DNA of 16,361 nt from Thermoplasmata archaeon (GCA_021792045.1 JAJYVJ010000027.1:1-16361); one strand, 5' to 3'. Numbered from the stretch's first letter, positions 7,129-15,278 are shown. Program-made: numbers and translations. The notes: a model not told the origin generated them from the letters alone.

Positions 7129-7504
7129 TTCTGCTGGACACTGATGTTATAATCGAGATACTGGACAAGAACTCGAATAGGGGAGGGAGGAATTAATGCT
7201 TAGAATCATTGAAAGCGGGGAGCAATACTGTACAAGCTCGATGAACATGCACGAGGTGCTTTATGGCATAGAAAAATATTCTAGGGATTCACGCTTAGTT
7301 CTGCAGATACCAACACTGGGATACGAAAAAAAAGACTGTGAACTATCCGCTGTACTCGAGTTAAGTGCGGAAAGAAAGGGAAAAACAGTCTCAAGAATGG
7401 ATGCGATTATTGCGTCTATAGCGATAAACAACGGGTGCTCACTCTACACATTAGATGAGCATTTTAAAGTTTTTAAAGAAAATGGACTCAAACTGTTTAA
7501 ATAG
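7125..7504 (+). pseudogene. vapC: VapC PIN-domain toxin, split by a frameshift
   Basis: A PIN-domain RNase toxin in two frames. The first frame starts at TTG 7125, reads ILLDTDVIIEILDKNSNRGG and stops at TAA 7194-7196. The second is -1 relative to it and encodes 102 aa from ATG 7196. In the second frame the residues just before the ATG (REEL from 7184) also fit a VapC helix, so one lost or gained base in AGGGGAGGGAGG (7179-7190) would restore a single protein of about 125 aa. All four PIN acidic residues survive: Asp5 in the first part, and Glu20 (MHEVLYG), Asp69 (SRMDAIIA) and Asp87 (TLDEHF) in the second. GGAGG at 7186-7190 is a perfect Shine-Dalgarno site 5 nt before the second ATG. It may be a fresh null mutation, a sequencing error or recoding. 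Confidence 0.8.
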
Positions 7505-7533
7505 AACACAATGAACCGAACTGGAGTTGCTCA

Positions 7534-7755
7534 TTATTTTAAGCTAATACTAAACGTTCTCAGGAGATACTCAGAATTCCAATAATTCTTTGGCAAAATT
7601 ATGTATGCCATGGATTAGAATAGCAGCTGGAAGTGATCTTTATAACATTCTACCACAAGAATGTCAACAATGAACATTTCAACCATTTTCCCTGTCTTTG
7701 TCATGAGGAGATCAACGACAGCATCATTGACAAATACCTTCCTCCTGTATTTCAC
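7534..7755 (-). pseudogene. Decayed IS200/IS605 TnpA (Y1 transposase) relic
   Basis: The minus-strand frame from GTG 7755 reads VKYRRKVFVNDAVVDLL, then a degenerate stretch, then VDILVVECYKDHFQLLF and a stop at 7615-7617. This follows the TnpA N-terminal pattern (PKYRRKV ... ILE.EC..DHIHLLV). The HUH motif H-x-H has become HFQ, so it is catalytically dead. The same frame resumes after the stop with LPKNYWNSEYLLRTFSIS, like the later F-W-S-x-S-Y-F-x-x-T-V-G segment, and ends at 7534-7536. The region between, including the catalytic tyrosine helix, is missing. It is a small single-strand transposon remnant lying leftward between vapC and the thiolase promoter. Confidence 0.6.
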
Positions 7756-7768
7756 TCGTTTTCATCCG

Positions 7769-7793
7769 CTCTCTTACGAGAGAGGATTTTTTT
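7769..7793 (+). terminator. UACG-loop hairpin followed by T7
   Basis: CTCTCT (7769-7774) pairs with AGAGAG (7779-7784) around TACG, followed by GA and seven T. Read rightward it looks like an intrinsic terminator insulating the thiolase promoter. It also lies 14 nt before the TnpA relic start on the other strand, where an IS200/IS605 left-end hairpin would be expected. Confidence 0.45.
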
Positions 7794-7821
7794 CATTCAC
7801 ATATGTTAAAATCTAATGGAC

Positions 7822-7855
7822 GTGTTAGCATTATATTAATTGTAGCGATTAACAC
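7822..7855 (+). promoter_or_regulatory. Thiolase operon promoter flanked by an inverted repeat
   Basis: TTATATTAA (7831-7839) is about 24 nt before the ATG at 7858, predicting a leaderless mRNA. GTGTTA (7822-7827) and TAACAC (7850-7855) form a perfect 6-bp inverted repeat on either side of the TATA box and initiation site, a possible operator. Confidence 0.5.
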
Positions 7856-7857
7856 TT

Positions 7858-9030
7858 ATGATCTCTAAAGACGTGTACATAGTTTCTGCCTCCCGAACAC
7901 CAATAGGGCGATTCGGAAAAAGCCTGATAAACACAAGTGCCCCTGTGCTTGGATCAAGGGCTGTGACTTCGGTCATAAAGGATGCGGGAATAGAATTCAA
8001 AGACGTACAGGAAGTCATATTTGGAAATGTTATTCAGGCTGGTGTTGGCCAAAACCCAGCTGGCCAGGTTTCTTCTCTGGCTGGGCTTCCAGACAAGACA
8101 ATAAAGTATACTGTCAACACTGTTTGTGCTTCAGGAATGCTGGCTGTTGAAAACGCATCCAGAGAAATCATGCTCGGTGAAAGAGATCTTATTATAGCTG
8201 GCGGAACAGAAAATATGAGCAGAGCCCCGCTCTTGATCCCACCTGAAATGAGATGGGGTGTTAAGCAACTTTTGGCCAAAAAGGTAGAAATGAACGACAG
8301 TATGTTGACTGACGGCTTACTTGATGCGTTTTACTATGAACATATGGGTGTTTCTGCAGATAGATCGGCAAACAAATTTGGCGTTACGAGAGAACAAGCA
8401 GATTCTTTTGCCCTAAGAAGTTTCCAGCGAGCGGAAAAGGCTTGGAAGGATGGTGAATTTAGAAAGGAATCCATAGAGATGCCGGAACTGAAGACAGATG
8501 AGGGAATAAGGAAAACCAGCATGGAAGATCTTTCTAAACTGAAACCAGCTTTTACGGAGAGAGGCGTACTGACTGCCGGCAACTCTTCTCAGTTGAGTGA
8601 TGGGGCTTCCGCACTCTTGATCGCCTCAAAGAAAGCAGTAAGAGACTATGATCTGAAGCCCATTGCCGAAATAACCGGTTTTACTCAGGCATCCCTGGAT
8701 CCAAGGGACTTTGTTGAAGCCCCTATACCTGCAACAAAACAACTATTGGAACAGATTGGACATAGTATAGATTACTTTGATCTTGTAGAACACAACGAGG
8801 CTTTTTCCATTGCGTCGATCATAGTAAGGGATCAGTTGGGAATAGATGATGAACGATTCAATGTAAATGGCGGCGCCATTGCCATAGGGCATCCACTCGG
8901 AAACAGTGGATCTAGGATTATAGTCACGCTTCTTAATGCGCTGAGATCAAGGAAACTAAGTACAGGACTCGCCACAATATGCCACGGAGGTGGGGGCGGG
9001 CATTCACTTTCACTTGAGGTGCTGGAATGA
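7858..9030 (+). CDS. Acetyl-CoA C-acyltransferase (thiolase)
   Basis: Thiolase that joins or splits acyl-CoA and acetyl-CoA in the cytoplasm. The 390 aa are the usual length. The nucleophile Cys90 lies in VNTVCASGM, NEAFS is at 313-317, His345 in GGAIAIGHPLGNSGSR, and the second catalytic Cys375 in ATICHGGGGGHSLSLE, so the active site is complete. Internal ENMSRAPLLIP and TAGNSSQLSDGASALLI match the degradative/acetoacetyl-CoA thiolase family rather than the archaeal thiolase that works with a DUF35 partner and HMG-CoA synthase; neither partner is nearby. Its stop overlaps the next start (ATGA). Chain-length preference cannot be told. Confidence 0.94.
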   Translation: MISKDVYIVSASRTPIGRFGKSLINTSAPVLGSRAVTSVIKDAGIEFKDVQEVIFGNVIQAGVGQNPAGQVSSLAGLPDKTIKYTVNTVCASGMLAVENASREIMLGERDLIIAGGTENMSRAPLLIPPEMRWGVKQLLAKKVEMNDSMLTDGLLDAFYYEHMGVSADRSANKFGVTREQADSFALRSFQRAEKAWKDGEFRKESIEMPELKTDEGIRKTSMEDLSKLKPAFTERGVLTAGNSSQLSDGASALLIASKKAVRDYDLKPIAEITGFTQASLDPRDFVEAPIPATKQLLEQIGHSIDYFDLVEHNEAFSIASIIVRDQLGIDDERFNVNGGAIAIGHPLGNSGSRIIVTLLNALRSRKLSTGLATICHGGGGGHSLSLEVLE

Positions 9031-9863
9031 AAGTCTCGGTCATAGGCGCGGGGACCATGGGCAATGGAATAGCACAGGTGTTCGCTCAAAAGGGAAATGA
9101 TGTAATACTAGTTGATACGTTTCCTGACGCAATAAAGAAAGCTTTGGAAACAATGAAGTCATCCCTGGAGAAACTTCAAAAGAAGGGCGCCATTCGAGAA
9201 GACCCCAAGATTGTTCTCAATAGAATAAAAACGGAAACTTCGCTTTCTGCCCTTTCTGAATCGGATGTTTACATAGAAGCTGTTCCTGAAAGACCAGAGA
9301 TAAAGAAGACCGCAATTGAAGCTATTTCCTCGGTTGCCCGGCCGGATTCCATCGTGGCATCCAATACATCGTCAATTTCCATAAATCTGCTTTCAAGTTA
9401 TTGTAAATTTCCGCAAAACTTTGTTGGAATGCACTTTTTCAACCCGGTCCCGGTAATGAAACTTGTCGAGATCGTGAAGAGCAACAGAACGTCAGAGGAA
9501 ACTTTGAACAAGGTGATGAGTTTGGTAACACTGCTCGATAAACAGTATGTGGTTTCCAGTGATTACCCCGGATTCATATCAAATAGGATTCTCATGCCTT
9601 TACTGAATGAGGCAATGCTAGCCTTTGAGCAGGGCATAGCGACGAAGGAAGATATAGACAAGACCATGAAATTGGGAATGAATCATCCAATGGGACCACT
9701 TGAACTCGCGGACTTCATTGGCCTCGACGTGACAAGCGATATAATGGAAGTCTTATATCGCGAATTCGGTGATCACAGGTATAAACCGCCGATCATACTT
9801 CGGAACCTTGTCAATTCTGGCAAGCTCGGAAGAAAATCTGGTGAAGGATTTTATAAATATTGA
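9027..9863 (+). CDS. 3-hydroxyacyl-CoA (3-hydroxybutyryl-CoA) dehydrogenase
   Basis: NAD-dependent oxidation of 3-hydroxyacyl-CoA to 3-ketoacyl-CoA, the step before thiolase. The 278 aa match single-function Hbd/PaaH enzymes. The Rossmann loop GAGTMGNGIAQ is at 7-17, with Asp30 at the end of strand 2, which favours NAD over NADP. SNTSS is at 112-116, catalytic His136 in MHFFNPVPVMKLVEIV with its partner Glu148, and NHPMGPLELADFIGLD at 219-234 is the C-terminal dimer domain motif. It overlaps the thiolase gene by 4 nt, so translation is coupled. The enzyme could run in either direction, for fatty-acid breakdown or butyryl/hydroxybutyryl-CoA metabolism. Confidence 0.95.
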   Translation: MKVSVIGAGTMGNGIAQVFAQKGNDVILVDTFPDAIKKALETMKSSLEKLQKKGAIREDPKIVLNRIKTETSLSALSESDVYIEAVPERPEIKKTAIEAISSVARPDSIVASNTSSISINLLSSYCKFPQNFVGMHFFNPVPVMKLVEIVKSNRTSEETLNKVMSLVTLLDKQYVVSSDYPGFISNRILMPLLNEAMLAFEQGIATKEDIDKTMKLGMNHPMGPLELADFIGLDVTSDIMEVLYREFGDHRYKPPIILRNLVNSGKLGRKSGEGFYKY

Positions 9864-9873
9864 GGTGTAAGGT

Positions 9874-10626
9874 ATGTATAAATATATCAACATAGAAGAT
9901 CAAGGGAGAGTAAGAACAATTACTATTACCACAGGCTCAGCGTTGAATCCGTTAAGTATTGAAGTTCTAAGCGAAATAAAAAATGGCATTGAGTCTTCAG
10001 AAGAGAGAGTCGTGGTACTTACTGGCTCAGCGAAAGCATTTTCTGCAGGAGCAAACGTGAAGGATTTCAAAGACCTAACGCCTCCCCAAGCGTTTGAATT
10101 TGCGAGACAGGGGCACGATGTTATGGATTACATCGCATCCTACAGCATGCCAGTAATAGCCGCCATGCATGGCTTCGCGCTCGGTGGAGGTTTTGAACTT
10201 GCCCTTGCGTGCGACATCAGGATAGCTAAACCCGGAACGGTCATAGGTTTGCCTGAAATTACGCTTGGCATACTACCAGGGTTTGGTGGCACACAAAGGT
10301 TGAAAGCACTAATTGGAGAGGCAAGAGCCTTTGACATGATTGCGAACGGCAAGAGAATTGTTGCCAGTGATGCACTTGCCATGGGAATAGTAAATGAGGT
10401 CTCGGAAGATTACCTCGGACGTGCCAAGGAATACGCAAGAGATCTTGCAGATAAGCCTAAGTTGTCGCTCCAGTTAATAAAGCAACTTCTAAGAACGAAG
10501 TCGGACAATGTGTTCAAGGAAGAACAGGAGGCCTTTGGCAAAGTCTTTGAAAGTCTGGACAGCAAGGAAGGAGTGGATGCTTTCTTGGAGAAGAGGAAGC
10601 CAGTATTTACCGGAACAAAAAGATGA
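9874..10626 (+). CDS. Enoyl-CoA hydratase (crotonase family)
   Basis: Hydrates trans-2-enoyl-CoA to 3-hydroxyacyl-CoA. The 250 aa show the oxyanion segment FSAGANVKDF (56-65) and the main motif MHGFALGGGFELALACD (98-114) with Glu108. Glu128 follows in PEITLGILPGFGGTQRL (127-143). Both hydratase glutamates are present, which favours hydratase over isomerase or dehalogenase members. TGAGGTG at 9861-9867, including the previous stop codon, provides a Shine-Dalgarno site 6 nt before the ATG. Together with the two upstream genes it completes hydratase-dehydrogenase-thiolase; no acyl-CoA dehydrogenase or acyl-CoA ligase is in the window. Confidence 0.93.
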   Translation: MYKYINIEDQGRVRTITITTGSALNPLSIEVLSEIKNGIESSEERVVVLTGSAKAFSAGANVKDFKDLTPPQAFEFARQGHDVMDYIASYSMPVIAAMHGFALGGGFELALACDIRIAKPGTVIGLPEITLGILPGFGGTQRLKALIGEARAFDMIANGKRIVASDALAMGIVNEVSEDYLGRAKEYARDLADKPKLSLQLIKQLLRTKSDNVFKEEQEAFGKVFESLDSKEGVDAFLEKRKPVFTGTKR

Positions 10627-10663
10627 ATGCTCAGTTCCTTTCCCCTCACTTCGATAAAAATCA

Positions 10664-10710
10664 TTATATATTATAATGCGGTAACTACCTGACAAGTGTC
10701 GGACAAGTGT
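10664..10710 (+). promoter_or_regulatory. smc promoter with a tandem repeat in the leader
   Basis: TTATATATTA (10664-10673) is a strong TATA box; transcription should begin near 10690-10695, giving a leader of about 20-25 nt. The nonamer GACAAGTGT occurs at 10691-10699 and 10702-10710, 11 bp apart. The first copy, extended by C, is also a GACA-nn-TGTC near-palindrome. The pair ends 4 nt before the ATG. Confidence 0.5.
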
Positions 10711-10714
10711 TAAA

Positions 10715-13700
10715 ATGTTCCTCGAATCTCTGGAAGTTGACAATTTCAAATCGTTCGGTAGCAAAAGGAGAATTGTATTCAGAAAGGGTTTCACTGTCAT
10801 CAGCGGCCCCAATGGAAGTGGGAAGAGCAATATCGGGGACGCCATTGTCTTTGTTATGGGAACACGGTCATCAAAGTCAGTTAGGGCTGAAAGAATTTCT
10901 GATCTGATTCACAGGCGCCCTGACGGGACAAGCAGAAAGAATTATGCCAGTGTAAGTGTAGTTCTTGATACGGAAGACATGGGGAAAGATCCCATGGAGA
11001 GAAAGATCGTAATAACCAGAGAGATCATAAACGATGGAGATGACTACAAATCCAATTATTTGATAAATGGCAAAAAAGCTCGCTTGTTTGACATCGAGAC
11101 GCTGCTTGATTCTCTGCATATATACCTTGACAACTACAGTTTTGTGCTCCAGGGGGACATAAATAACGTTGTCAGGATGACAGGTTTTGAACGAAGGAAA
11201 CTCCTGGAATCTATATCCGGAATAGAAATGTTCGATACAGAAATAAATAAAGCCCAGGGTGAAATTCAAAAGATTCAGGATAATCTAACCAGACTTGAGG
11301 TGATGCTTGAGCAGACTCGTATACGAAGGAATCAGCTGGAATCGGAAAAAGCCGCAGCGGAAAGGTATATCGAACTTTCTACAAGATTGAAAAATCTAAA
11401 GCAGACAAAACTAAACCTGGAAATAGAATCCATCGTCAGAAGTATCGGCTCCTTTGAAGAGAGCAGGAAATCTATGGAAAGTGAAATAGTGCTCATAAAT
11501 TCCAGGATTACAGATCTCGAACAAAGGAGAGAAGAAAAGAAGATTCATCTTGATAAACTAAAGTTGCAGCTTGACAGTGCTGCGAACTCCGAGCTGAAAG
11601 AGATTCGGTCGACAATAGAGAACAGGAGGATTGAAATCGCCCAGGTAGGGATCTCCATAGACAACCTCAACGACAGAATACAAAAGATTGATGATGAACT
11701 ATCTTCTTCTAAAGAAACTATAGAGAGTCATAAAAAAAGGCTCGCATGGTTGGAATCCAACAAGATATCAAATGCTTCAAAGCTTGAAGATCTGAACAAA
11801 AAACTCTCGCAGAGAAACTCCGAACTTTTCGCACTTAGAAAAAAAATCAGCGTGGACTCTTCGGACATACTGGACAAACAAAATAAAATCAAGGAAAAAG
11901 ACGACCAGATCAAGGAACTCAATCGCCAAATAGATGGGATGCAGGAAGAGAGACAGGCTCTGATGAATCAGAGAGCGCAGTTATTGTCCCGTTTAGGCAC
12001 GAGCGAAGAGAGGATCAAGGACGTCGAATTTCAAGTAAAGGATGCAACCTGGAGGCTAAAGGAGATAGGCAAGGAGCATGACGAAGGTAAGACGAATTTT
12101 GAAAGTGTGAACAAGCAATACTATGTCCTTAAAAACGCCCTCGATAATCTTAGAAAGAAAAAGGATCAGATACTTGATGAACTTAACCGTCTTGGACGCG
12201 AACACAGTCAACTTCAGGCTGTTTCGTTATCAAGACTAGGATCGTCCGGAAAGGCTCTCTCGACGATAATGGATGCAAGAAACTCAGGGAGGTTATCTGG
12301 TGTAAGGGGGACAATAAGGGATCTTATCACATTCGACGAACAATACCGGAAGGCCATTGAATCGAGCGCTGGTTCGAGACTCAACTCGGTAGTGGTGAAT
12401 GACGATGGAGTCGCAGAAGAGTGCCTGAAGATTCTTAAAGCAGAGAAAGCAGGAAAACTCACATTTATTCCTATAAACAAAATGGTTTCTGGTAGGCCGA
12501 GGGGCAAGGCGATCACGGTGCATTCCTCTGAGGGGGCTGTTGGATACGTCTTTGAACAGGTAAAGTACGATCCTGAGTATGAAGGCGCGATATGGTACGC
12601 CTTCCAGGATACAGTTATAGTAAAGGACGTCCAGACCGCCAGGAAATATATGGTCGGAGTTCGTCTAGTTACAGTTGATGGCGACATATTTGATGCGAGT
12701 GGCGCTATAACTGGTGGATATTCGGAATCATCGAGGAGCAACCAGCCAAATACAGGTCGCTTAAACGAGCTCTCTGCCAGAATTGTTGAACTTAATTCAG
12801 AGCTCGAGAAGACGACTGCAGATATTGAGCTTAAGGATAATGAGTTTGAAAGGATCTCACAGATGCTCAGAGAGAGTTCAAAGAACGAGGGTTCAAAGTC
12901 AACGGAGATCAGGCAACTGGAATCAATTATTGAGAACGGAAAGGCGCAGATAGAAAATATGAGAAAAGATGCTGAAAAGGAAAAGCATGAACTAGAGCAT
13001 CTGGATGCAGAAATCTCTCGAAAGGACACGGATATTTCAAAAGTGAAAGAGGAGCTCCGATCAAGAGATCTGGAGAAGAACGACCTTTTCCAAGCGATAA
13101 AAGATCTATCTCCGAAATTTGCGGAGAAAGAGACATTACTTCAGGATGAGGTGAACTTATTAAGTTCCCAGGTGAGTGAATTTACACTTGAACTGACAAA
13201 AATAGATTCCGACATGAAGAACATAACAGACAGGATGCAGGAACTCGGCGTTCGTATGCATACACTCGAATCAGATAAAGTTAGTTCTATATCCGAACTT
13301 AAAGGATTTGAGGCGAAGTTGTCTGAGTTGAAAAATGATCTTGTAAAACTACAATCTGTGGAAGAGAAACTCTCCGAGCAGTACAAGGGTCTGATAGAGG
13401 AGATCAACAAAGTTGATTCTGAAATCAGGTCTCTGGAAGATCGAGTAACGACAGAAAGATCGCTAGTGACTACAAAGAACGATCTGATCCTGGAGATAAA
13501 TATTAAGATAAATAACCTGGAATCACGCAGATCTGAGCTCAATAAGGAGATGGAAGAAAACGGCGGAAAAGTACTGGACGAGATAAAGTCGGATTCGCAG
13601 GCCAAGAGAGAGATGGATGCATGCAACTCAGATCTCAATTCCCTCGGCCCGGTAAACCAAAAAGCAATAGAGGAGTATTCCGAGGTTACCAAGAGTCTAG

Positions 13701-14263
13701 AAGAGATTGAAAAAGACATATCTGGATTCAGGGAAGAGAAGTCAAGTCTTGAGGCTCTTACAGATAAGTTAAACAACCAAAAACGGGTCATATTTATGGA
13801 AACGTTCACAAAAATAAGCAGGATGATGAGTGAGATTTACCGCGAAATATCCGATGGAGGGGAAGCTTTCCTGGAAATTTCTAATGACGCAGACCCCCTT
13901 AACTCAGAGATATACATCAGAGCTAACCCAAAAGGCAAAGGATTTTCAAAGGTCGAGGCACTCAGTGGCGGTGAAAAGAGCCTTACCGCGTTGTCGTTCA
14001 TTATGGCCCTGCAGAGAACAAACCCGTCACCCGTATATTACCTTGACGAGGTTGACATGTTCCTTGATGGAGCCAATGCAGAAAGAGTTGGCAAGATGTT
14101 TAAGCGTAATTCATTCACTTCGCAGGTCTTCACTGTTTCTCTTAGAAAGGCGATGTTGAAGTATGCCGATAACGTAATTGGCGTAACCACGATGGATGAT
14201 GAAAACACAGATGTTTTTGAAAAATTCATAGATGGCGGGGATGACCCGGAGGTGGGTGGATGA
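10715..14263 (+). CDS. smc: Chromosome segregation protein SMC (condensin ATPase)
   Basis: The 1182 aa ATPase that forms the ring of prokaryotic condensin and organises the chromosome. Walker A GPNGSGKSNIGDA is at 31-43, the R-loop Arg in SKSVRAER (53-60), the Q-loop in FVLQGDINN (143-151). The first coiled coil runs from about 165 to 500. The hinge spans about 505-680 with SGRLSGVRGTI near its start and DASGAITGGY near its end. The second coiled coil reaches about 1035. Signature LSGGEKSLTALS lies near 1083-1094 and Walker B PVYYLDEVDMFLD near 1106-1118. The C-terminal GTPMNQ-like Gly-Pro segment SLGPVNQKAIEEY precedes the head. All parts needed for ATP-driven head closure are intact. The stop overlaps scpA by 4 nt. 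Confidence 0.98.
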   Translation: MFLESLEVDNFKSFGSKRRIVFRKGFTVISGPNGSGKSNIGDAIVFVMGTRSSKSVRAERISDLIHRRPDGTSRKNYASVSVVLDTEDMGKDPMERKIVITREIINDGDDYKSNYLINGKKARLFDIETLLDSLHIYLDNYSFVLQGDINNVVRMTGFERRKLLESISGIEMFDTEINKAQGEIQKIQDNLTRLEVMLEQTRIRRNQLESEKAAAERYIELSTRLKNLKQTKLNLEIESIVRSIGSFEESRKSMESEIVLINSRITDLEQRREEKKIHLDKLKLQLDSAANSELKEIRSTIENRRIEIAQVGISIDNLNDRIQKIDDELSSSKETIESHKKRLAWLESNKISNASKLEDLNKKLSQRNSELFALRKKISVDSSDILDKQNKIKEKDDQIKELNRQIDGMQEERQALMNQRAQLLSRLGTSEERIKDVEFQVKDATWRLKEIGKEHDEGKTNFESVNKQYYVLKNALDNLRKKKDQILDELNRLGREHSQLQAVSLSRLGSSGKALSTIMDARNSGRLSGVRGTIRDLITFDEQYRKAIESSAGSRLNSVVVNDDGVAEECLKILKAEKAGKLTFIPINKMVSGRPRGKAITVHSSEGAVGYVFEQVKYDPEYEGAIWYAFQDTVIVKDVQTARKYMVGVRLVTVDGDIFDASGAITGGYSESSRSNQPNTGRLNELSARIVELNSELEKTTADIELKDNEFERISQMLRESSKNEGSKSTEIRQLESIIENGKAQIENMRKDAEKEKHELEHLDAEISRKDTDISKVKEELRSRDLEKNDLFQAIKDLSPKFAEKETLLQDEVNLLSSQVSEFTLELTKIDSDMKNITDRMQELGVRMHTLESDKVSSISELKGFEAKLSELKNDLVKLQSVEEKLSEQYKGLIEEINKVDSEIRSLEDRVTTERSLVTTKNDLILEINIKINNLESRRSELNKEMEENGGKVLDEIKSDSQAKREMDACNSDLNSLGPVNQKAIEEYSEVTKSLEEIEKDISGFREEKSSLEALTDKLNNQKRVIFMETFTKISRMMSEIYREISDGGEAFLEISNDADPLNSEIYIRANPKGKGFSKVEALSGGEKSLTALSFIMALQRTNPSPVYYLDEVDMFLDGANAERVGKMFKRNSFTSQVFTVSLRKAMLKYADNVIGVTTMDDENTDVFEKFIDGGDDPEVGG

Positions 14264-15033
14264 ATCAGGAAGACATAATGAACAGCATAATCGTGCAGGG
14301 GACAATCTTGGAAACAGACACGAAATTCTACATTGATATACTCGAGAACGAGGGCACGATCGTTGAATATAATAATCCTGTTGAAAGGACGATAGCTTCC
14401 TTGTTCCGGATGTGCATGGACGGAAAGATCGATCCATGGAATATAGACCTCAGGTCTTTCACAAGGATTTTCTCGGAAATTGTTGACGCAGATTTCAGGG
14501 ATTTTGGGGCGGCAGGATTTTTGATTTATGAAGCTTGGAAGATTCTCCGGCAGAAATCAGAGATCTCGATAGAGAAAAGAACCGTTCAGGAGGAAGACTT
14601 TATCGATGATGATCAGGTCTTTGACTCTTATGGCGATTTTGCAGAGCCAATAGAGCTCGAGATTCGCGAACCTGTAAGGCACAAAGAGAACAGGAAAGTA
14701 TTCCTGGTCGAGCTGCTGAGCGCCATGAAGGAGGCATATAAGCACGAACGCTCCTATTCCAAGAAAACACACCAGATCAACGATGTTACGGTGTCATTTG
14801 ATGAGATCGTAGAATCTCTTCACGCTGAGGAACCTGACAGAGAGATAGAGAAGGTTTATGAGCATATAATGAGCTACGAATCCCAGAGCCTGATGCTGGA
14901 AAGCGTGTGGAAGGATCTTGAAATCGGCCCTGCCTCCTTCTTCGTATATTGTATGTTCCTCGCCAGGGAGAAGAAGATCGCGCTTGAACAGGAGAGTCCT
15001 TTCTCAAACATTGTAATCAGAAAGATCCTATGA
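14260..15033 (+). CDS. scpA: ScpA, kleisin subunit of SMC condensin
   Basis: Kleisin that bridges the two SMC heads. At 257 aa it fits the family. The N-terminal helical domain includes the typical KIDPWNIDLRSFTRIF (56-71) and GFLIYEAWKILRQKSE (86-101). Acidic residues 110-135 form a linker. The C-terminal winged-helix part has VYEHIM (199-204), ASFFVYCMFLAREKKIALEQESPF (225-248) and VIRKIL, the segment that binds the opposite SMC head. An alternative start is Met7. It overlaps both neighbours by 4 nt (ATGA), implying stoichiometric synthesis with SMC. No scpB is seen beside it. Confidence 0.92.
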   Translation: MNQEDIMNSIIVQGTILETDTKFYIDILENEGTIVEYNNPVERTIASLFRMCMDGKIDPWNIDLRSFTRIFSEIVDADFRDFGAAGFLIYEAWKILRQKSEISIEKRTVQEEDFIDDDQVFDSYGDFAEPIELEIREPVRHKENRKVFLVELLSAMKEAYKHERSYSKKTHQINDVTVSFDEIVESLHAEEPDREIEKVYEHIMSYESQSLMLESVWKDLEIGPASFFVYCMFLAREKKIALEQESPFSNIVIRKIL

Positions 15034-15278
15034 ACAAAGCGTCCGATAAAGACTACATAAGCGCTACAGAGATCTCGGAATACGTTTTCTGCTCCGTTGC
15101 CTGGTACATGGACAAGGAAGGCTACCCGAGATCAAAAGAAACGTCAAAAAGGTTCAAGAGAGGAACGAGGAGGCATAGATTTCTCCTTGCCAAGTACGGC
15201 TTCATTAAAGCAGCAATTGTCTCGTTAGTGATAATCGTTGCAGTAGCGATCATTGTGCTGGTTGGACTGATTCATTGA
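15030..15278 (+). CDS. Cas4/RecB-like nuclease, N-terminal half with C-terminal membrane helix
   Basis: An 82 aa protein that looks like the first third of a Cas4/Dna2-type PD-(D/E)XK nuclease. ISATEISEYVFCSVAWYMDKE (10-30) matches the opening helix with the first iron-sulfur cysteine (Cys21). FKRGTRRHRFLL (42-53) matches motif I, G-x-x-x-H, with His49. Immediately after, residues 59-80 form a clear transmembrane helix (IKAAIVSLVIIVAVAIIVLV) and the protein ends in LIH. It lacks the D, E-x-K and Q residues and three further cysteines, which are all in the next gene. It overlaps scpA by 4 nt (ATGA) and the next gene within TTGA. On its own it cannot be an active nuclease. Confidence 0.78.
   Translation: MNKASDKDYISATEISEYVFCSVAWYMDKEGYPRSKETSKRFKRGTRRHRFLLAKYGFIKAAIVSLVIIVAVAIIVLVGLIH

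Noticed and set aside
7621..7810. Plus-strand open stretch over the TnpA relic
   Set aside because: It has no start or ribosome site and no family pattern, while the minus strand carries recognisable transposase motifs.
6443..7815. Possible matching ends of one transposon (CACATGTTAAAC read leftward near 6450 and CACATATGTTAAAA near 7800)
   Set aside because: Short, imperfect and in inverted orientation, whereas IS200/IS605 elements have no terminal inverted repeats; likely chance.
12214..13029. 271-codon minus-strand frame inside smc
   Set aside because: Ser/Phe-rich antisense of coiled-coil codons; smc in the same region has clear hinge motifs.
13141..13809. 222-codon minus-strand frame inside smc
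   Set aside because: Same type of shadow, very rich in Ser, opposite the second coiled coil.
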